This document shows positions 34,930 through 44,506 of a DNA stretch of 64,000 nt, piece after piece (the first letter of the stretch is position 1; each line of letters opens with the position of its first letter). The notes beneath the pieces were generated by a model. That model made no database searches. It saw nothing but the letters and a program-made list of their open reading frames with translations, and was not told the origin of the DNA. The DNA is from Ktedonobacterales bacterium (GTDB taxonomy: Bacteria; Chloroflexota; Ktedonobacteria; Ktedonobacterales; Ktedonobacteraceae), in NCBI GenBank assembly GCA_027451525.1, contig DAIDJF010000020.1:1-64000 (forward strand). The letters run 5' to 3'. Position numbers and translations under genes: made by a program.

Positions 34930-37900
34930 ATGCAAGTCCCTTTTCTAGATCCTCTGTCCGAAATTTCATTTCGCTTCACGCCACACCCGTTATTTGGACG
35001 AGAGAGCGAAATGCACGTGCTCCGCACACTACTGGAGAGCGTCGCGCAAAATCAGCCTCAAAGTCCTCACGCTCTCATAGTAAGTGGAGACATAGGGGTG
35101 GGGAAATCGCGTCTGCTAGCAGAACTGTGCAGCGCGGCCAGACAGCAGGGCTTTCTGCTCTTAGAGAGTCGCGCCAGCGACATCGGAAAATCCATACCCT
35201 TTTTGCCCATTATTGAGGCAATCCGACCAGTATTGCGCTCCATGCCAGTTGATCGGTTACGGGCCTGCATAGGATTAGAAACCAGCTACCTGCGCCAACA
35301 GGTCGTCGCAAACGAGAACGAATTTCTGCTCAAAGCAGCATTCTCACGTGTGGGGAACCCTCTAGTAACTGCCCTGAGTCGCCTTTTTCCAGAGCTACCT
35401 CAATACGTAGGCGTAACGCCCATACAAGAAATACTTTCACCAGCACAAGAGAAATTTCGCCTGTTCGACGCCATTGCCACCTTGCTCGAAGGCTTTTCGG
35501 CAGAGCAACCCGTTCTCCTGTGTATTGATAATTTGCAGTGGGCCGATAGTGCCACATTAGAACTGACCCTCTACCTGACCGTACGCTTACATAGCAGTAG
35601 AGTGGCACTAGCCAGCGGAACCCGTCCTCCCGGCACAGGGATTATATCGCCGATAACAGGATTTGATAGCGAGCAAGAGAGTCCTGCGAACGCAGACAGT
35701 CGCCAAGAACAAGCGTGGGCGATCATGCGAACCCTGAGCGATCTAGTACGCCACGCCATGCTGATCCTGCTTCCCTTACAGCCTCTCGATGCTCAGGCCG
35801 CGCAACGCTATACGCACAAACTTCTCCCAGAGAATATCGCCGAGACAACGCGCCAATCACTGCTGGCACGCGCAGAAGGAAACCCATTTTTTCTGGAGGA
35901 ATTAGCGCGTACATTGCCAAGAAACAAGTTCTCAGCGTATCAGACCAACGAGTTACACCTGCTACAAGCCCCAGATACGATGCTTCCTCAGAGTATTATC
36001 CTGGCCGTTGAGCAGCGACTGCATACACTGCCGCCTCTTTGCCTGCAAGCATTGCGTGTTGCCGCTCTCTTTGGACGGACCTTCTCTGCACCCATCCTGG
36101 CAACTGTCATGCATTTAGTCGAGTCGCAACTTCAACCCATCTTAGATGAGGCAGAACAGGCGACACTCATTACGCAATTGCCAATAACAGACACAACGCT
36201 TTGGGATGATATGGCTTCAGATAGCTCTATAACACAGCACATGCCACCGCCAGTTTACATGTTTTGCCAGGGTATTGTTCAGGAAGTTTTACATAATCTG
36301 CTCCCAGCCTATGAAGCCCATGTCCTGCATAATAAGATTGGCAACGCTTTAGAACACCACTATCGCATGATAGACCCGCACGAGACTGACCCGTTTCATG
36401 CCGCAGAACTGGCACGCCACTATGTCCTGGGCGGGAAACAACAAGAGGCTTTCCATTGGAGCCTGATAGCAGGTGAGTATGCAACACGCCAGCAGGGACA
36501 CCGTGAAGCGATCGAGCATTTTCGCACCGCATTGAAACTCTGGGATGCCCATACAGACGACGTTGCGCAGAGAAACGAACAGCCGCTACGTTCACGCGCA
36601 CAACTCCATCTCTTGATTGGACAAAGCTGGTTTCAGTTGGGAGAGCTGACACTGGCAAGCAAAGCCTTTCAACAAGCGTTGGCTGCGCGGTCCTCTGCTA
36701 TTTCTGACCAAGCACACACACCAGAACGTATCCCTGAACCAGCTTTATTTTCAGCACACGCAAATCGCCTGCTCGCAGATGTCTATCGCATGCAAGGCCA
36801 CTATGAGCAGGCACTGGCGCATCTGACAGCAGCCAAAAACGCGCTGCAAACAGCGGAGCAGCAGACCGCACCAAGCACAAACACGCATAGCATCAGCGAG
36901 CGGATCTTGCTGTTACAGGCGCAGGCAACGCTTGATCTATTGCAATATCGTTCCACAGAGGCAGAAAGCGCGCTCTGGCAATCGCACCAGTTGGCAGCAG
37001 AAAGCGGCGATAGAGACAGTCAGGCGTTTGCCCTGCACCTGATCGGTTGGATTAAAGGCTGGGGCGAACGCATCAACGAAACCATTCGCTTGCAAGAACA
37101 GGCCCATGAACTCTATGTAGCTATTGGCGACCCATTTCGCGCAACATTAGGCGATCAAGGATTAGGCATTATTTATCAGACGCTTGGCATGATGGAGAAA
37201 GCGCGTCTGCATACCTTGCGCGGCATTGAGCAAGCACGTCATTATGGTGTACGGCCCGTCCTGGGTTGGCTCTATTGGAATATGGCGATGCTAGCCCTTT
37301 TCGAGGGTGATTGGAACGCTTGTAACGCCCATTTACAACAGGCAATGCAAGAAGTAGAAACAACAAACAACATCCGTCTCAGGCCAGTAGTGTTACAGGC
37401 GCAGGCAGAACTGGCCTTCCGGCAAGGCCAATGGCAAGAGGCCGAGCAGTATTTTCAATCGTTGCTGCAAGCAGCCATGAATACAGAATGGTATGCCAGT
37501 GCGATGGCACTCTACGGCCATTTTCTCGCTGTCACAGGCCGCAAAGCAGCCGCGAAAAGACAGCTTGAACAGGCTATTCACATCCCTGAGCCGCCGGGCT
37601 ATAGCGGCCACTTCTATATCCCTTTCCTGGCAGAGGGATTTTTACATCTGCAAGACGATAGTCATAATGCGGTTAGCTACATCGAACGTATCCAAAAATT
37701 GCACGGCTTTCTGTATTATGGAGTTGCAGTTGACCGTATTCTCGGCGAAGTTGCGGCCTCCAACGGCGATTGGGAGCGAGCGGAACGCGCATTTGAAGAT
37801 GGGCTAGCGTTATGTCGCCGTGTCCATAATGAGCCAGAGGAGGCTTTCATTCTTTACGAGCAGGCGCGTTCAACTCTGATGCGTAGCCGCGCACAAGACC

Positions 37901-38316
37901 ACTACCAGCCGCACGTTATTCAGCAAATATCTCATCAGTGTGAGCAGGCGCGTAGCATTTTCCTGCGCTATAACATGCACAGGGCAACATTGCAGGTAGA
38001 TACGCTCTTAGAAGGTATCCAGCAACTAGAGGGGCGCGAACGCTTACACATCGTAGTAGACAGCGAACCTACACAAAGTGAACAAAAAACACGCGCTATC
38101 CCTGGAGACTACGTGCTGGACCTCCATTTGACGAGGCGCGAGCTAGAGGTTTTGCGCCTTGTCGCCGAGGGATATACTGACCGCGAAGTTGCGGATGTCC
38201 TGGTAATCAGCCATAGAACCGTCAATCGTCACCTGGGTAACATTTTTGTCAAACTCGATGTTCCTGGCAGGTCCGCCGCTGTCGCCTATGCTATTCGCAG
38301 AGGATTGGTTGGGTAA
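34930..38316 (+). CDS. large LuxR-type regulator: AAA ATPase, TPR array, LuxR HTH (LAL family)
   Basis: 1128 aa. The N-terminal AAA_16 ATPase has FGRESEM, Walker A in SGDIGVGKSRLL (about residues 52-63) and Walker B in PVLLCIDNLQWAD. A winged-helix-like region follows to about 470, then TPR-like helical repeats (AGEYATRQQGHREAIEHFRTALKLW, ALAHLTAAKNAL, QGLGIIYQTLGMMEKAR) to about 1020. The C-terminal LuxR HTH is LTRRELEVLRLVAEGYTDREVADVL ... HRTVNRHLGNIFVKLDV. MalT-like proteins of this type bind an inducer and ATP to activate promoters. The target is unknown; the adjacent EamA exporter is a candidate. A GGAGGAG site precedes the ATG. Confidence 0.93.
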   Translation: MQVPFLDPLSEISFRFTPHPLFGRESEMHVLRTLLESVAQNQPQSPHALIVSGDIGVGKSRLLAELCSAARQQGFLLLESRASDIGKSIPFLPIIEAIRPVLRSMPVDRLRACIGLETSYLRQQVVANENEFLLKAAFSRVGNPLVTALSRLFPELPQYVGVTPIQEILSPAQEKFRLFDAIATLLEGFSAEQPVLLCIDNLQWADSATLELTLYLTVRLHSSRVALASGTRPPGTGIISPITGFDSEQESPANADSRQEQAWAIMRTLSDLVRHAMLILLPLQPLDAQAAQRYTHKLLPENIAETTRQSLLARAEGNPFFLEELARTLPRNKFSAYQTNELHLLQAPDTMLPQSIILAVEQRLHTLPPLCLQALRVAALFGRTFSAPILATVMHLVESQLQPILDEAEQATLITQLPITDTTLWDDMASDSSITQHMPPPVYMFCQGIVQEVLHNLLPAYEAHVLHNKIGNALEHHYRMIDPHETDPFHAAELARHYVLGGKQQEAFHWSLIAGEYATRQQGHREAIEHFRTALKLWDAHTDDVAQRNEQPLRSRAQLHLLIGQSWFQLGELTLASKAFQQALAARSSAISDQAHTPERIPEPALFSAHANRLLADVYRMQGHYEQALAHLTAAKNALQTAEQQTAPSTNTHSISERILLLQAQATLDLLQYRSTEAESALWQSHQLAAESGDRDSQAFALHLIGWIKGWGERINETIRLQEQAHELYVAIGDPFRATLGDQGLGIIYQTLGMMEKARLHTLRGIEQARHYGVRPVLGWLYWNMAMLALFEGDWNACNAHLQQAMQEVETTNNIRLRPVVLQAQAELAFRQGQWQEAEQYFQSLLQAAMNTEWYASAMALYGHFLAVTGRKAAAKRQLEQAIHIPEPPGYSGHFYIPFLAEGFLHLQDDSHNAVSYIERIQKLHGFLYYGVAVDRILGEVAASNGDWERAERAFEDGLALCRRVHNEPEEAFILYEQARSTLMRSRAQDHYQPHVIQQISHQCEQARSIFLRYNMHRATLQVDTLLEGIQQLEGRERLHIVVDSEPTQSEQKTRAIPGDYVLDLHLTRRELEVLRLVAEGYTDREVADVLVISHRTVNRHLGNIFVKLDVPGRSAAVAYAIRRGLVG

Positions 38317-38375
38317 CGCATGTTGTATGCTATGTACATCAATCGATACCAAAGGCGGTAAAGGATTAGAACCAT

Positions 38376-39305
38376 ATGCGACCAAAAGAATACCTGGTGC
38401 TCTTTATTTTGGCGGCTCTCTGGGGAGCTTCGTTTCTCTTTATCAAAGTTGCAATTGCCGACATGTCACCCTTGACGCTCGTTTTTGTGCGTCTGCTAGT
38501 CGGCACACTCGGCCTGCTGGCGTTCGTGGCCTTTCAACCAGAGGTCATGCGCGGCTGGTACAAAAACTGGCGCGCCTTTCTGCTCGTCACTATTTTTAAC
38601 GCCATTATTCCCTATCTCACCATCAGTTGGGGCGAAGAGCACGTCACCTCTGGCATGGCAGCGATCTTAAACGCGACCACGCCGCTGATTGTTGTCATTG
38701 TTTCGCAGTGGTGGCCCGGCGGCGAGCGTTTGACGTGGGGAAGAGTGGGAGCTGTCCTGCTTGGTTTTCTCGGTGTCGGTGTGCTGGTAGGACCCCAGAG
38801 CTTCACGCAAGGAAACTCAAGTGCCTATCTCCTTGGGGTTCTCTCCTGTCTCGCCGGCTCTATCAGTTACGGCTTCGGCGGTCTGCTTGCCAGTCGTTAC
38901 CTCAAAGGCTTGCCACTGATGCAACAAGCTATCGGCCAAATTGGTATGGGAGCCGTGCTACTTGCTCCTGTTACCGCGATTGCACTGACAATCGCACCAC
39001 AGACGCATGTACCATCGATCTGGGCGATTGCCTCAGTTCTCGCGCTGGCCCTGGGTGGCACAACGCTGGCCTATATCTGCTATTTCTGGCTGATCGAGCG
39101 CGTAGGACCGACACGCACATTGATCGTGACCTACCTTTTACCATGCATGGCCCTCGTCTATGGCGCATTACTATTGCACGAGTCGCTTAGCGTTAACGCC
39201 ATCGGAGGGCTTGCGCTCGTGCTGCTCGGCATCTTCCTGACAGGCAAGAAGCGCACGGCACGGCCAGCATCGAACAATACGCTCTCAGTGCACGAGCAAT
39301 CATGA
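38376..39305 (+). CDS. EamA-family (DMT) permease
   Basis: 309 aa with about ten TM helices in two EamA repeats: residues 1-140 (LFILAALWGASFLFIKVAIA ... GVGVLVGP) and 150-295 (LGVLSCLAGSISYGFGGLLA ... LVLLGIFLTG). It ends in a short polar tail. Such proteins export amino acids, sugars or other small metabolites. It follows the LuxR regulator by 59 bp on the same strand. The substrate cannot be told. Confidence 0.9.
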   Translation: MRPKEYLVLFILAALWGASFLFIKVAIADMSPLTLVFVRLLVGTLGLLAFVAFQPEVMRGWYKNWRAFLLVTIFNAIIPYLTISWGEEHVTSGMAAILNATTPLIVVIVSQWWPGGERLTWGRVGAVLLGFLGVGVLVGPQSFTQGNSSAYLLGVLSCLAGSISYGFGGLLASRYLKGLPLMQQAIGQIGMGAVLLAPVTAIALTIAPQTHVPSIWAIASVLALALGGTTLAYICYFWLIERVGPTRTLIVTYLLPCMALVYGALLLHESLSVNAIGGLALVLLGIFLTGKKRTARPASNNTLSVHEQS

Positions 39306-39329
39306 AATACCGGAAAAATGTATTTAACA

Positions 39330-39437
39330 CGTAGGGGCGTGATGTATCACGTCCTCTTCCCGCGTTCGCATGGCCTCTCACACGGCTCCCCAGGCCGATC
39401 TATGGGCGAGCAGGGCGTGATACATCACGCCCCTACG
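39330..39437. repeat. 22 bp inverted-repeat element around a 64 bp core
   Basis: Arms at 39330-39351 and 39416-39437 are exact complements. The outward ends read CGTAGGGGCGTGATG, and each arm contains CGTGAT-GT-ATCACG, nearly self-complementary. The core shows no gene. Related GTAGGGGC- or CGCGGTCGCC-containing stretches occur at 42119-42142 and 3-12, which suggests a dispersed family. A MITE-like or REP-like nature is inferred; no flanking target duplication was seen. Confidence 0.65.
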
Positions 39438-39527
39438 CAACCGTGTGACCTGTTCGCATTATTTTTTAAAAGACGATTATCACGCCTTGCTCACAGGCAA
39501 CCATTAACATATTCAAGGGGCTGGTCT

Positions 39528-40712
39528 TCAGGCCAAATTTTCGATGATCGCTGCGATGCCCTGGCCGCCGCCGATACATAGGGCAGCAGCACCATATTTC
39601 AGATGATTGCGGCGCAGTTCATACATCAACGCAAGCGTAATACGCGCCCCACTGGCAGCCAGTGGATGGCCTATCGAGATGGCTCCGCCATTGACGTTGG
39701 TCTTCTCGCGCTCAAGGCCCAGGTCTTTCTCGACCGCAAGATACTGTGAGGCAAACGCCTCGTTGACCTCAACGCGGTCCAGTGCGGCAAGACTCAGGTC
39801 GGCACGCTTGAGGGCCTGACGGATGGCGGGGGCGGGACCAATGCCCATGATTTCAGGTGGCACACCAACAATACCCCAGGAGACCAGACGTGCCATTGGC
39901 TTGAGCTGATATTGTTTGACTGCATCGCCCGTTGCCAACACAACGCAGGCTCCCGCGTCATTGATGCCGCTGGCATTCCCTGGCGTGACGACGCCACCAT
40001 CGCGGAAACGCGCGGGCAGTTTAGCTAATGCCTCCAATGAGGTATCGCGAATACCCTCGTCTTGCGTAAACTCGACAGGCTTGCCCTTGCGGTCTTTAAC
40101 GGTGACTGGCACGATTTCTTCAGCCAGCAGACCAGCCTGCTGAGCTTTGCGAGCCGCTACCTGACTGCGCAAGGCGTAGGCGTCGATCTGTTCGCGACTC
40201 AAACCATACTTCTCCGCCAGATTCTCGGCGGTAATTGCCATGCCACAGCCGATGTAGCTATCAATCAAGGCTTCCCACAGGCTATCCTCAAGTTGGGGAG
40301 CCTGGCCGAGTTTGTAGCCTGCACGCGCTCCACGCACGACATGGGGGGCTTGTGTCATATTCTCCGCGCCACCAGCCAGGGCAATCTGGCCCTCGCCCAG
40401 CAGCAAAGATTGGGCCGCGCTGACAATGGCTTGCAGGCCCGAACCACAGAGACGATTGACGGTTAACGCAGGCACATCAATTGGGATGCCCGCTTTGAGG
40501 GCTACGTGACGCGCAAAGTAGATCGCATCCTTGCTTGTCTGGATCACATTGCCCATCACCACTTGATCAACCAGTTTTGGATCAACGCCACTGCGTGCCA
40601 ATGCGCCCTGTGCGGCAAGCACACCAAGCTCAATCGCGCCCACATCCGAGAGCGATCCTTGTAACACGCCAACAGGTGTTCTCGCACCATCCAATAGGTA
40701 AATATCTTGCAT
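39528..40712 (-). CDS. acetyl-CoA acetyltransferase (second thiolase)
   Basis: About 394 aa from ATG 40712 (MQDIYLLDGARTP), with AAAGGAG 7 nt upstream; a frame extending to 40811 adds a non-homologous leader. Catalytic Cys is in NRLCGSGLQAI, NEAFASQ is present, the His is in NGGAISIGHPLAASG and the second Cys in CIGGGQG. It condenses or cleaves acetoacetyl-CoA. It faces away from the acetate permease gene across 556 bp. It is a paralogue of phaA but lies outside the pha cluster; degradative or synthetic direction is undecided. Confidence 0.93.
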   Translation of the reverse strand: MQDIYLLDGARTPVGVLQGSLSDVGAIELGVLAAQGALARSGVDPKLVDQVVMGNVIQTSKDAIYFARHVALKAGIPIDVPALTVNRLCGSGLQAIVSAAQSLLLGEGQIALAGGAENMTQAPHVVRGARAGYKLGQAPQLEDSLWEALIDSYIGCGMAITAENLAEKYGLSREQIDAYALRSQVAARKAQQAGLLAEEIVPVTVKDRKGKPVEFTQDEGIRDTSLEALAKLPARFRDGGVVTPGNASGINDAGACVVLATGDAVKQYQLKPMARLVSWGIVGVPPEIMGIGPAPAIRQALKRADLSLAALDRVEVNEAFASQYLAVEKDLGLEREKTNVNGGAISIGHPLAASGARITLALMYELRRNHLKYGAAALCIGGGQGIAAIIENLA

Positions 40713-41268
40713 TTTTCCACTCCTTTGTGCGAACAATACGACAATTCTCCTCTTTCCTTGTAAGTGTAGCACCTGCCCTAACCGCACGCAAGCAGATTTT
40801 TTCCTCGCCATATGAGGATACGTAGCTCATCCATTACAAATAGAGACAGATTATCATCCTGGTTATGTATTTAAACTAGATGAAAGTAAAAAAACGTAAC
40901 AGTTTTGTGATGCTCTGGCATTAACACAATTTTTTATGTTATAATGAGGTCAGGTAACACATCTTTCTGATGTAGAAGCCAAAAATCACTTCTTTCATTG
41001 AAATGACAAGAAAGGAGGGAGAGAACCACCACTATACACAAATCACCTATGTAACGCTGATTTCTTGCTTAACAGGCACTTTCTCTAAGTGTCACAGCCA
41101 AGATACGAGAATATCTGCAAGAAGGGCGCGTCAATCCAACCACCAGACTATGATGAAGAGCATCGTCGCTCATTTCAGGCAAACAATAAAACGCTCCGTG
41201 CGAGTACTTTATTGTTAGTGTACCCGGTTAGTACATCATTTGCTATCTTTTGAAAGGTGGGAATTTTC
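40713..41268. other. 556 bp divergent region with long satP leader
   Basis: A TATAAT at 40940-40945 with a weak -35 (TGGCAT 40916-40921, 18 bp spacer) lies on the plus strand, giving a leader of about 320 nt before satP. The leader contains an inverted repeat AACAATAAA/TTTATTGTT (41182-41190 with 41208-41216). A GAAAGGAGGGAG run at 41009-41020 resembles a ribosome site, but no coding frame with a following start of useful length was found. No gene is seen. Confidence 0.5.
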
Positions 41269-41859
41269 ATGGCCCAAATTACCGCTGATACCCAGCGCGC
41301 AGCTGCCGCTTCCTCATCTATCGCTAATCCCGGACCTCTCGGCCTCTGCGGTTTCGCACTCACAACCTTTGTCCTTAGTTCTGCTAACGCAGGCCTGTTT
41401 ACAGCCACAGACACAAAAATTGTTATTGGACTGGCTCTCTTCTACGGTGGTCTGGCTCAATTATTAGCAGGCATGTGGGAGTTCAAGACGGGCAACACCT
41501 TTGGCGCAACCGCCTTCACGTCCTATGGTGCCTTCTGGCTTGCTGTTGGTGCCTCGCTTCAGCTCAACCTTATCACCGATCATACAGCCTTCGGCTTCTT
41601 CTTGCTCGGTTGGACAATCTTCACTCTCATCATGTTCCTGGGCACATTCCGTATCAACACCGCACTGGTCGTCGTGTTTGGCCTATTGACCTTGACCTTC
41701 CTGGCCCTCACATTGGGCGAGTTTGGCGTATCGGGCATGGGCGTTATTGGCGGCTACCTCGGTATTGTCACTGCTCTTGGTGCCTGGTACACCGCAGCAG
41801 CAGGAATCCTTGACTCTGTCAAATCGTCATTCACGCTACCTGTTGGACCGCGTGCCTAG
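41269..41859 (+). CDS. satP: acetate/succinate permease, GPR1/FUN34/YaaH (SatP) family
   Basis: About 196 aa from ATG 41269, with AAAGGTGG upstream. The N-terminal family signature NPGPLGLCGFALTTF is present, followed by six hydrophobic segments (LSSANAGLF, IGLALFYGGLAQLLAGMWEF, TSYGAFWLAVG, AFGFFLLGWTIFTLIMFLGTFR, FGLLTLTFLALTLGEFG, GGYLGIVTALGAWYTAAAGIL). SatP imports acetate with protons. It sits 505 bp upstream of the canonical acetyl-CoA synthetase on the same strand, consistent with acetate uptake and activation. Confidence 0.93.
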   Translation: MAQITADTQRAAAASSSIANPGPLGLCGFALTTFVLSSANAGLFTATDTKIVIGLALFYGGLAQLLAGMWEFKTGNTFGATAFTSYGAFWLAVGASLQLNLITDHTAFGFFLLGWTIFTLIMFLGTFRINTALVVVFGLLTLTFLALTLGEFGVSGMGVIGGYLGIVTALGAWYTAAAGILDSVKSSFTLPVGPRA

Positions 41860-42364
41860 CCCGCTGTCTTATTGGATGCGATGAGTCTTCACACACGTTG
41901 CTCCATCACATCCTCTCGGTTCTTTTGCACAGGGTTGAGACCTTCAGATGTGGCACAACAGCATATAGGGGAAAAGAGGAACGTTCGCTAGCGTTAATCT
42001 GCTCGCTCCTTGCAGCAAACATCTGAAGGTTTCTCTATGGCTTAGCATAATGAAGCAGGGTGAGGGCAAGCCTCGCCCCACAATGATACGATGTGCGCTT
42101 TATCCGTTTCCTATCAATGTAGGGGCAACCATCGCGGTCGCCTCGCATGTGCCACTGCGAATAGAGTGGAAACAATGATTGGAAATACCGCCAGTAAGAT
42201 GTGCTATAATTGCAGCATCTCTACCGTTTACACGGCAGACTAACGCCCGCGTACAAGACGAGTCACAATCATCAGCGTGTGATATCAGCTCAACTGATCT
42301 ATTGTCTATTAATGCTTCAATTGGGAAGCGACACTACCACGTCAGGTAAGGAGAATCAGTTCGT
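41860..42364. other. 505 bp intergenic region between satP and acs
   Basis: It holds a 12 bp inverted repeat (41940-41951 with 42019-42030) around a 67 bp loop, a G+C-rich imperfect stem at about 42060-42081, and GTAGGGGC followed by CGCGGTCGCC at 42119-42142, like the dispersed repeat. A TATAAT at 42205-42210 is the likely acs -10, with no good -35. TAAGGAG lies just before the acs start. No gene is seen. Confidence 0.5.
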
Positions 42365-44308
42365 ATGAGCAACAATCTCGGTTTTGAAAGCACAGACACT
42401 ATTTTGATGGAGGATCGTGTTTTCGCCCCCGCTAGCGATATTGTCGAGAATGCCAATATCATGCAGTATATGAAAGCGAAGGGCTTCACTGACTACGACG
42501 CCTTTCACAAGTGGTCCCTGGAACATCGCTTCGAGTATTGGGACGATCTCGCCAAAGAGCTTCACTGGTTTGAACCCTGGCAGACAACCTTTGAATGGAC
42601 AACGAAGCCCTTCTTCAAATGGTTTGTTGGCGGCAAATTTAACCCCGTCTATAACTGCCTGGATCGCCATATGGAGACGCCCACACGCCACAAGATCGCT
42701 TTCTACTGGGAAGGTGATGACGGCTCTACAAAGACGTTGACGTATGAAGACCTCTACGTGTTGACGAATCGCTTTGCCAAAGGTCTGCAAAACATTGGCG
42801 TGCAAAAGGGTGACCGCGTTGCTATCTACATGCCCGCTATTCCAGAACAGATCGCGGCAGTGCTGGCAGTAGCACGCCTGGGCGCAGTTCACACAGTGGT
42901 TTTTGGCGGTTTCGCGGCCAGTGCATTGCGAGATCGTATTATCGACGCCCAGGCCAAGGTCGTGATTACCGCTGATGGCAACTATCGTGGCGGCAAACAT
43001 ATCGAACTCAAGAAGATCACTGACGAGGCGGTTGCCGAAACCCCAACGATTGAAAAGGTTGTGGTCGTGAAACGCCTCGGCACAGAGGTTGCCATGACAG
43101 CAGGGCGCGATGTCTACCTCGATGATCTGCTCGCCGATGTTCCAGCCGATACCGTCGTGCCATGTGAGCCGATGGATAGCGAGGATATGCTCTACATCCT
43201 CTACACGAGTGGTAGTACAGGTAAACCAAAGGGCGTTGTACACACTGTTGGCGGCTACTCGGTCGGTGTCTATGCAACGACAAAATTCGTCTTTGACATC
43301 AAAGAGAACGACATCTACTGGTGTACGGCTGACGTGGGTTGGGTCACAGGCCACAGCTATATTATCTACGGGCCACTGATGAATGGCGCGACGGGTGTTC
43401 TTTTTGAAGGCACGCCGACATATCCCGCCCCTGACCGCTTCTGGAGTATTGTCGAACGCCTCAAAGTAACCATCATCTACACATCGCCCACGGCAATTCG
43501 TGGCTTGATGCGTTTTGGCGAAGAATGGCCCGCCAAGCACGATCTCTCCAGCCTGCGCTTGCTGGGCACAGTCGGCGAGCCGATCAACCCAGAAGCCTGG
43601 ATGTGGTATCGCAAGAATATCGGCCGCGACACATTGCCAGTCATGGATACCTGGTGGCAGACCGAGACTGGCTCGATCATGATTAGCCCGACACCAATCA
43701 TGCCGCTAAAACCAGGTAGTGCCACAAAACCACTCCCAACGATTGAAACAGATGTTGTTGATAAAAATGGTGTTACTGTCGGTAGTGAGAGAGGTGGCTT
43801 CCTGATCGTGCGTCATCCCTGGCCTAGCCAGATGCGCACTATCTACGGCGATCCCGCTCGCTATCAGACCTACTGGGATACCATCCCCGATGTCTACTTC
43901 GCGGGTGACGCGGCAACCATCGATAAGGATGGCTACCTGCGCATCCAGGGTCGCGTAGACGATGTCATCAAGGTCAGCGGACATCGCCTGGGTTCTATGG
44001 AAATCGAGTCCAGTCTGGTCAGCCATCCAGCAGTAGCAGAGGCCGCCGCAATCGGCAAACCGGACGAACTCAAGGGCGAACACGTCAAGGTCTTTGTCAT
44101 TCTGAAGAATGGTTTTGAGCCATCGGACAATCTGGCGAAAGAACTTAAACTACACGTACGCACGACGGTCGGACCACTGGCCGTGCCCGACGAACTGGAG
44201 TTTACACCCTCGCTACCCAAGACGCGCTCCGGTAAAATCATGCGCCGCGTGATCCGCGCGAAGGAACTTGGACAGCCTGTCGGTGACACCAGCACCCTTG
44301 ACGGCTAA
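42365..44308 (+). CDS. acsA: acetyl-CoA synthetase (AMP-forming)
   Basis: 647 aa. It converts acetate, ATP and CoA to acetyl-CoA, AMP and PPi. It has YTSGSTGKPKG, WWQTETGS and C-terminal PKTRSGKIMRR with the regulatory lysine. The acetate pocket is canonical: Val327, Thr328, Val403 and Trp431 correspond to Salmonella Val310, Thr311, Val386 and Trp414. AAGGAG precedes the ATG. With SatP upstream it forms an acetate-assimilation pair. Compare the pocket-altered paralogue at 118-2061. Confidence 0.95.
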   Translation: MSNNLGFESTDTILMEDRVFAPASDIVENANIMQYMKAKGFTDYDAFHKWSLEHRFEYWDDLAKELHWFEPWQTTFEWTTKPFFKWFVGGKFNPVYNCLDRHMETPTRHKIAFYWEGDDGSTKTLTYEDLYVLTNRFAKGLQNIGVQKGDRVAIYMPAIPEQIAAVLAVARLGAVHTVVFGGFAASALRDRIIDAQAKVVITADGNYRGGKHIELKKITDEAVAETPTIEKVVVVKRLGTEVAMTAGRDVYLDDLLADVPADTVVPCEPMDSEDMLYILYTSGSTGKPKGVVHTVGGYSVGVYATTKFVFDIKENDIYWCTADVGWVTGHSYIIYGPLMNGATGVLFEGTPTYPAPDRFWSIVERLKVTIIYTSPTAIRGLMRFGEEWPAKHDLSSLRLLGTVGEPINPEAWMWYRKNIGRDTLPVMDTWWQTETGSIMISPTPIMPLKPGSATKPLPTIETDVVDKNGVTVGSERGGFLIVRHPWPSQMRTIYGDPARYQTYWDTIPDVYFAGDAATIDKDGYLRIQGRVDDVIKVSGHRLGSMEIESSLVSHPAVAEAAAIGKPDELKGEHVKVFVILKNGFEPSDNLAKELKLHVRTTVGPLAVPDELEFTPSLPKTRSGKIMRRVIRAKELGQPVGDTSTLDG

Positions 44309-44348
44309 TCCTCATGCGTGGCTAAGATTTGTCGCTCATAGCTGAAAA

Positions 44349-44391
44349 TCAGCCCATCCTCTATCTGTCATGTCGATAGAGGATGGGCTGA
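44349..44391 (+). terminator. 17 bp hairpin after acsA
   Basis: Arms 44349-44365 and 44375-44391 are perfect complements over 17 bp with a 9 nt loop, 40 bp after the acsA stop. There is no U-tract. Confidence 0.6.
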
Positions 44392-44506
44392 CGCTATCTC
44401 ACGGCGAAAACACCTGTATGCACAACACCATCTGTACAAAATGCTTGACCGCGTTGAGAAGCTACGATATAGTAGGAAGACTACGTGGATTAAAGAGAGG
44501 AATGTA

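Noticed and set aside
39330-39437. Insertion sequence
   Set aside because: The core is 64 bp with no transposase; only an inverted-repeat element is supported.
44309-44506. T-box or amino-acid riboswitch upstream of argS
   Set aside because: No T-box consensus or specifier loop seen; only a simple 17 bp hairpin after acsA.
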